Source: Streptomyces sp. NBC_01549
Lineage (GTDB): Bacteria; Actinomycetota; Actinomycetes; Streptomycetales; Streptomycetaceae
Assembly: GCF_026339955.1 (NCBI RefSeq)
Contig: NZ_JAPEPW010000001.1
Location: 3,188,501-3,252,500, forward strand
Direction: 5' to 3'
Length of the DNA: 64,000 nucleotides
Of this stretch, positions 59,145 to 64,000 are shown in pieces. The notes under the pieces are model-generated. The model ran no database searches. It saw only the letters and a list, made by a program, of their open reading frames with translations, and had not been told where the DNA came from. The position numbers and the translations under genes are program-made. Each line of letters starts with the position of its first letter. Position 1 is the stretch's first letter.

Positions 59145-60422
59145 GTGAAGGTCCTCGTCATCGGTAGTGGCGCCCGCGAACACGCCCTGTGCCGTTCCCT
59201 GTCCCTCGACCCCGACGTCACCGCCCTGCACTGCGCCCCCGGGAACGCAGGCATCGCGGAGACGGCCCGGTTGCACCCGGTCGACGCCCTCGACGGCGCG
59301 GCCGTGGCCGCGCTGGCCACGGAGCTCGGTGCCGAGCTGGTGATCGTGGGCCCGGAGGCGCCGCTTGTCGCCGGGGTCGCCGACGCCGTGCGCGCGGCGG
59401 GCATTCCCTGCTTCGGTCCCTCCGGGGAGGCCGCGCAGCTGGAAGGCTCCAAGGCCTTCGCCAAGGACGTGATGGCGGGAGCGGGGGTCCCCACGGCGCG
59501 TTCGTACGTCTGCACGACGCCCGAGGAGGTCGACGAGGCGCTCGACGCCTTCGGCGCCCCGTACGTCGTGAAGGACGACGGACTCGCGGCCGGCAAGGGC
59601 GTCGTCGTGACCGACGACCTCGAGAAGGCCCGCGCGCACGCCAACGCCTGCGATCGCGTCGTCATCGAGGAGTTCCTCGACGGCCCCGAGGTCTCCCTCT
59701 TCGCGATCACCGACGGCGAGACCGTCGTCCCGCTCCAGCCCGCCCAGGACTTCAAGCGCGCGCTGGACGGCGACGAGGGCCCGAACACCGGCGGGATGGG
59801 CGCGTACTCGCCCCTCCCGTGGGCGGACCCGAAGCTGGTCGAGGAGGTCATGGAGACCGTCCTCCAGCCGACCGTCGACGAGCTGCGCCGCCGCGGCACC
59901 CCGTTCTCCGGGCTTCTCTACGCGGGTCTGGCGATCACGAGCCGCGGTGTACGGGTGATCGAGTTCAACGCCCGGTTCGGCGACCCGGAGACCCAGGTGG
60001 TCCTGGCCCGGCTGAAGACCCCGCTCGCGGGCGTCCTGCTCGCCGCCGCCGAGGGCACCCTCGCCGATCTGCCGCCGCTGCGCTGGAGTGACGACGCGGC
60101 GGTCACCGTGGTCGTGGCCTCGTACAACTACCCGGACACCCCGCGCACCGGCGATCCGATCACCGGGCTCGACGAGGTGGCGGCGCTGGACGCCCCGCAC
60201 GCGTACGTCCTGCACGCCGGGACGAAGCACGACGGCGACGAGGTCATCAGCGCGGGTGGCCGGGTGCTCTCCGTCACGGCGACCGGCACCGACCTCACCG
60301 AGGCCCGCGCCCGCGCGTACACGGCGGTCTCCCGCATCCGTCTCGATGGTTCGCAGCACCGTACGGACATCGCGGCGAAGGCGGCGACGGACGCCGCGAC
60401 CGAGGCCACGACCGAGGCGTAG
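59145..60422 (+). CDS. purD: phosphoribosylamine-glycine ligase
   Basis: Purine biosynthesis step 2: 5-phosphoribosylamine + glycine + ATP to GAR. 425 residues from GTG 59145 ([14 protein letters not shown]). ATP-grasp: [71 protein letters not shown], and [24 protein letters not shown] metal-binding segment. Ala/Thr-rich extra tail of about 12 residues. Followed by a strong terminator. Confidence 0.96.
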   Translation: MKVLVIGSGAREHALCRSLSLDPDVTALHCAPGNAGIAETARLHPVDALDGAAVAALATELGAELVIVGPEAPLVAGVADAVRAAGIPCFGPSGEAAQLEGSKAFAKDVMAGAGVPTARSYVCTTPEEVDEALDAFGAPYVVKDDGLAAGKGVVVTDDLEKARAHANACDRVVIEEFLDGPEVSLFAITDGETVVPLQPAQDFKRALDGDEGPNTGGMGAYSPLPWADPKLVEEVMETVLQPTVDELRRRGTPFSGLLYAGLAITSRGVRVIEFNARFGDPETQVVLARLKTPLAGVLLAAAEGTLADLPPLRWSDDAAVTVVVASYNYPDTPRTGDPITGLDEVAALDAPHAYVLHAGTKHDGDEVISAGGRVLSVTATGTDLTEARARAYTAVSRIRLDGSQHRTDIAAKAATDAATEATTEA

Positions 60423-60468
60423 ATCCCCTGACGGAGGCATAGCCCCCTCACCCCCGCACACACCTATG

Positions 60469-60498
60469 GGCCCCGGATTCTGTACGGAATCCGGGGCC
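60469..60498 (+). terminator. terminator after purD
   Basis: Perfect 12-bp stem GGCCCCGGATTC (60469-60480) with its complement (60487-60498), loop TGTACG. Confidence 0.85.
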
Positions 60499-60744
60499 TG
60501 ATCGTTGCCCACGGTCATCCACCTTTCCCCAAAGCCATTCCATCGAGTGAGCGATGCCCCATCCGGCTGACGGGGGCCGAGGCCCCAACTAGGGTGCGGC
60601 GAAAGCGTTCCGGCACTTGGCCCACCGGCATTGCGATGTCGGTGGTGGGTGCCACAGTGGGGGAGTGAGCAACACCAGGGCATCCTTCGGCGCGGGCTGC
60701 GAGACAGCCCGGGCCGGGCCGACAGCAGGGGGTGACATCCGGTC

Positions 60745-62613
60745 GTGACCGGTATGGGTGTGGAGGTGGGCGCGCAGGCCGCGCGCTCCCGGGCGCTCGC
60801 CGTGCTGCGTATCCGCAGCAGGGCGCTGGCCGTCGCCCTGCTGCCCGCGGCCGTCGCCGTCGTGCTGCTCGTCGGCGGCTCGACCGGGCACATCACCGGC
60901 GGAGGCTGGCCCGTCACTCGCTCGATCGTGACGGTCCTCGCCGTCCTCGTGCTGCTCGCCGCCGCGGGCATCGCGCTCGTCGTCGCCCGCGCGCGGCCCG
61001 CCGTGAGCCCCACGGTCCCGATCGCGGAGGCGTCCGCGCCGGACCTCTACCGCCTGGTCCGGGACCTGGCCGACCGCCTCGACGTCCCACCGCCCTCGGC
61101 GATAGCACTGACCCCGGACTGCGACAGCTGGCTGGAGGACCGCACCCACCCGGCGCACGGCCCGCCACCGGCCGAGCACCGCGACGAAATAGCGGGCGTA
61201 CGAGGGGGACGAGGCGGGGCCGGGCGCCCCCGCCGAGCCCCCGCGGCTCCCGTCCTTGTCATCGGCTCGCCCTTTCTGTGGTGGATGCGGGTCGGGGAAC
61301 TGCGCGCGGTCCTCGCCCCGGTCGTCGCCGGTACGGGCCCTTCGGCGCACCCCGACATAGCCGCGGCACGCCGTTTCGTACGGGGTCTGGACGCGGCCGT
61401 GGCCGTGACCTCCGAGCCCACCCGCGGCCCTCTGGTCCGCACGCTCCTCGCCGGTGTCGGCTGGGTGACCCGCCTGCTGCTGCGCAGCTGCCGAGGCCAT
61501 GCGGCCGAGATGGAACGGGGCGTGGCCGCCGCGGCGGCCGAGCGTGCACAGGCTGTGGACTACGGTCTGCGGATCGTCGCTCAGGAACAGGTCGGCCTGG
61601 CGTACGCGGGCTGGGACCGGCTGCTGACGCGGGTCGCGCTGCCCGCCTGGCGGATGGGCCGCTGGCCGTCCCGGCTGGACGCGGGTGTCGTCGCGGCCCT
61701 CACCGAGCTGTCGCGCCGTGACCGGCTGGCCGAGGGCTTCGCCTCCCGCCTCGGCGAGCGTCCCGCCTGCGACCTCCTCGAGGAGCCCGGCTCGGTGGAC
61801 GAGGCGGCCTCACTGCTCGCCGCGCGCCTGTTCCACGGCGGGCCCGCGGAGCCCGGGCCCGACTGGGCGCCGGTGGACTGGCAGGAGTATCCGGACGAGG
61901 TGGTCGACCGCACCTGGCGCACCGAAGCGGCCCGTCTGCACCGGGTGCTGGACGCGCTGGGCGTCCGCCACCCCACGGATCCGACCCAGCCCGACCAGGG
62001 CGGCCCGACGCTGGCACGCGTGCTCGACCATCTGACCGCGCCCGCCACGGACGACGCCGAGACCGACGCCGAGACCGACGCCGACGTCTCCGTCGATCGG
62101 CGCGGGGCGTACGAGGAGAGCGGCGCGGGCGTGGTCCCGGGCGACGCGGAGGCCGAGGTCGAGGAGGAGGTCGGGGAGGATGGCGAACTCGTGCTCGGGA
62201 GTGAGCGGACCGCGGCGCTCGCCGCGGGACTCAGCGCGGAGCTGGCCCGTGAGGAGGCGGCGGCGCCGGCCATCGTGTCCGGGCCGGGCGGGGGAACGGA
62301 GCAGCCAGGGCCCGACTGGTCGTTCTGGGACGACGGGATGCTGCCGCTCTTCCCGCTTCAGCCGCCGCGCAGTGGGCGTGAGCTGTTGGCCGACCATGTC
62401 ACCGCGATGGTCTGTTGTGCGGCGATGGACACCGCGGGGGCGATGCCGGGGCTCGACTGGCTCGACGGGCCCGCCCTTCTCGTAGGCGGGGCGCGGGCCG
62501 CCGATCTGGGGCCGCGGGTCCTGACGCTCGTCGAGGACGGTGACCCGGCGCCTCTGCGGGACTGGCTCCGGCACCTGGGCGTCCGTCCCGAGAAACCGGT
62601 CCGCCTGGTCTGA
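60745..62613 (+). CDS. large membrane protein resembling a degenerate M48 peptidase
   Basis: 622 residues from GTG 60745. Two TM helices (about 28-45 and 55-75) are followed by DLYRLVRDLADRLDVPPPSAIALTPDCDSWL and VLVIGSPFLWWMRVGELRAVLAPVVAGTG, the same order of motifs as M48 peptidases, where H-E-x2-H normally occupies the place of A-P-V-V-A-G. No HExxH is seen elsewhere, so it is probably inactive. The rest (about 250-622) is a large cytosolic region with a Glu/Asp-rich linker near 430-480. Conserved in Streptomyces near purD; function unknown. Confidence 0.75.
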   Translation: MTGMGVEVGAQAARSRALAVLRIRSRALAVALLPAAVAVVLLVGGSTGHITGGGWPVTRSIVTVLAVLVLLAAAGIALVVARARPAVSPTVPIAEASAPDLYRLVRDLADRLDVPPPSAIALTPDCDSWLEDRTHPAHGPPPAEHRDEIAGVRGGRGGAGRPRRAPAAPVLVIGSPFLWWMRVGELRAVLAPVVAGTGPSAHPDIAAARRFVRGLDAAVAVTSEPTRGPLVRTLLAGVGWVTRLLLRSCRGHAAEMERGVAAAAAERAQAVDYGLRIVAQEQVGLAYAGWDRLLTRVALPAWRMGRWPSRLDAGVVAALTELSRRDRLAEGFASRLGERPACDLLEEPGSVDEAASLLAARLFHGGPAEPGPDWAPVDWQEYPDEVVDRTWRTEAARLHRVLDALGVRHPTDPTQPDQGGPTLARVLDHLTAPATDDAETDAETDADVSVDRRGAYEESGAGVVPGDAEAEVEEEVGEDGELVLGSERTAALAAGLSAELAREEAAAPAIVSGPGGGTEQPGPDWSFWDDGMLPLFPLQPPRSGRELLADHVTAMVCCAAMDTAGAMPGLDWLDGPALLVGGARAADLGPRVLTLVEDGDPAPLRDWLRHLGVRPEKPVRLV

Positions 62614-62798
62614 CGCCACCACCACCGTCCCTTCTCCGGGCACCTGTATCCGCCCTCCCATCCGGAGGGAAGTGTTCCGGTCACGTCAATTCGCGACGAA
62701 CGGTGACGAAGTGCGTGCGTAATGTGATGTGCTGGGACCGATCGCGCACAGGGCAGAGGCTTACAGCACCGACGGGGGCACGAGGGAGGGGAGCAGGC

Positions 62799-64000
62799 AT
62801 GGGGTCGGAGCAGATCCGCCGCTGGGAGTCGGGGGCACTCGCGCACGCCGTGACGGACCCCTTCGGCCAGGGCCCCGTTCCCTGGCTCAGGGGCGACGAG
62901 CAGTACTTCGACGACACCGGCCACGTCGTCCCCTGGTACATCGACCACATTGATCACGCCGGTCAGGCCGGCCACGCCGGGGGCTCCCGTGGCTCCGCCA
63001 CCCTCCAGGGCTCCCGCAAGGCCCCCATCCCCCACCCCCGCGTCGGCGGCCCCCGCTCCGCCGACGACGTGCACCGCCAGATCAAGGGCTTCGTCTCCAA
63101 CGGCGCGGCCGCGCCGGGCGAGGCCATCGACTTCCACGTCACCGTCGACCCGCCCCAGGAATTCAGCGTCGACATCTACCGCATCGGGCACTACGGAGGC
63201 GACGGGGCCAGCAAGATCACCACCAGCCCCCGCCTGTCCGGCATCGTCCAGCCGCCACCTCTCACCGCCGACAGAACCGTTTCTTGCCACCACTGGTGGC
63301 TCTCCTGGCGCCTGCAGATCCCGAGCCACTGGAACATCGGCGCGTACGTGGCCGTACTGACCACCGTCGACGGCTACCGCTCGCACGTCCCGTTCACCGT
63401 CCGCGACAACCACCCCGCGGACCTCCTCCTCCTGCTCCCGGACATCACCTGGCAGGCGTACAACCTCTACCCGGAGGACGGGCACACCGGCGCCAGCCTC
63501 TACCACGCCTGGGACGAGAACGGCCGGCTGCTGGGCGAGTCCGAGGCCGCGACGACGGTCTCCTTCGACCGTCCGTATGCCGGCGCGGGCCTCCCCCTCC
63601 ACGTCGGCCACGCCTACGACTTCATCCGCTGGGCCGACCGCTACGGCTACGACATCGCCTACGCCGACGCCCGCGACCTGCACGCCGGCCGCGTCGACCC
63701 CACCCGGTACCGCGGCCTGGTCTTCCCGGGCCACGACGAGTACTGGTCGGTGGCCATGCGCCGCACCGTGGAACTGGCCCGCGAAAGCGGCACCTCGCTG
63801 GTCTTCCTCTCCGCCAACACCATGTACTGGCAGGTGGAGTTGGGCCCGTCCCCGTCCGGTGTCGCCGACCGCCTGCTGACCTGCCGCAAACGCAGAGGCC
63901 CGGGAAGGCCCGCGCTGTGGCGCGAAGTCGACCGTCCCGAGCAGCAGCTCATCGGGATCCAGTACGCGGGCAGGGTCCCGGAACCCCACCCCCTGGTCGT
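62799..64000 (+). CDS. N,N-dimethylformamidase large-subunit-like protein (partial, runs off the window)
   Basis: 400 residues seen from ATG 62799, with GAGGGAGGGGAGC just upstream. Seen: QIKGFVSNGAAAPGEAIDFHVTVDPPQEFSVDIYRIGHYGG (beta-sandwich N-domain), HHWWLSWRLQIPSHWNIGAYVAVLTT, DITWQAYNLYPEDGHTGASLYHAW, and the family's GLVFPGHDEYWS motif near 308. The family is cytoplasmic or secreted enzymes of dimethylformamidase type with metal-bound active sites, but many members have other substrates. Its 3' end is outside the window. No N-terminal signal is seen. Confidence 0.88.
   Translation, partial: MGSEQIRRWESGALAHAVTDPFGQGPVPWLRGDEQYFDDTGHVVPWYIDHIDHAGQAGHAGGSRGSATLQGSRKAPIPHPRVGGPRSADDVHRQIKGFVSNGAAAPGEAIDFHVTVDPPQEFSVDIYRIGHYGGDGASKITTSPRLSGIVQPPPLTADRTVSCHHWWLSWRLQIPSHWNIGAYVAVLTTVDGYRSHVPFTVRDNHPADLLLLLPDITWQAYNLYPEDGHTGASLYHAWDENGRLLGESEAATTVSFDRPYAGAGLPLHVGHAYDFIRWADRYGYDIAYADARDLHAGRVDPTRYRGLVFPGHDEYWSVAMRRTVELARESGTSLVFLSANTMYWQVELGPSPSGVADRLLTCRKRRGPGRPALWREVDRPEQQLIGIQYAGRVPEPHPLV

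Noticed and set aside
62358..63989. 543-codon minus-strand ORF at the right end
   Set aside because: Shadow of the dimethylformamidase-like gene; the plus frame has the ribosome site and family motifs such as GHDEYWS.

Overview
The window is a high-GC chromosomal segment of a Streptomyces (or very close relative). Third-position GC bias, GGAGG-type ribosome sites, GTG starts, ATGA-coupled operons, a tandem SigN/SigF-type sigma-factor pair, the dnaX-purD order and an actinomycete integrative conjugative element (AICE) in a serine tRNA gene all point that way. No tools were used; family names come from motif reading.

Layout. 0-7.4 kb: amidohydrolase, OmpR-type two-component system, and two membrane glycosyltransferases. 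7.4-9.9 kb: a drug exporter gene broken by a short palindromic repeat, followed by its TetR-type regulator. 9.9-14.4 kb: leftward MarR / MFS-exporter / YceI / PPOX cluster with two matching TTGC...GCAA operators; exporter and YceI protein share transthyretin-like domains. 14.7-18.6 kb: small membrane protein, lipoprotein, two SigB/F/G-type sigma factors (the SigF orthologue has an expanded tandem-repeat N-terminus), a Dabb protein and a small membrane peptide.

18,787-33,835: an approximately 15 kb AICE inserted in tRNA-Ser(CGA), bounded by perfect 55-bp repeats. It carries a GNAT/GntR pair, a transfer operon (membrane proteins including a PycTM-like protein and a DUF2637 protein, an FtsK/TraB-type translocase), a prim-pol plus DUF3631 ATPase replication module, an inverted-repeat/iteron region, Xis, a tyrosine integrase, and a cargo gene split precisely by a 1,445-bp IS701-type element.

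33.9-41.7 kb: housekeeping genes (tadA, upp, a LytR_C protein, a HerA-like ATPase, HdeD, an HhH-GPD protein). 41.7-47.6 kb: an iron-box divergent locus with a siderophore-interacting reductase gene destroyed by a 221-bp MITE, facing a penicillin-acylase-like hydrolase, an AlcB-like acyltransferase and CopC-CopD. 47.7-49.4 kb: ECF sigma factor with a CU044_5270-type partner. 49.7-53.6 kb: a cluster of decayed genes. 53.6-64 kb: helicase-associated/WYL protein, tRNA-Ser(GGA), SRP RNA, dnaX, purD, a degenerate M48-like membrane protein and the start of an N,N-dimethylformamidase-like protein cut by the window end.

The most distinctive signals are the nested small mobile repeats: a TA-flanked MITE that itself carries a palindromic repeat also found inside two other coding genes, and the compact AICE with its iteron-like region, paired end repeats and a TTA codon early in the primase gene.
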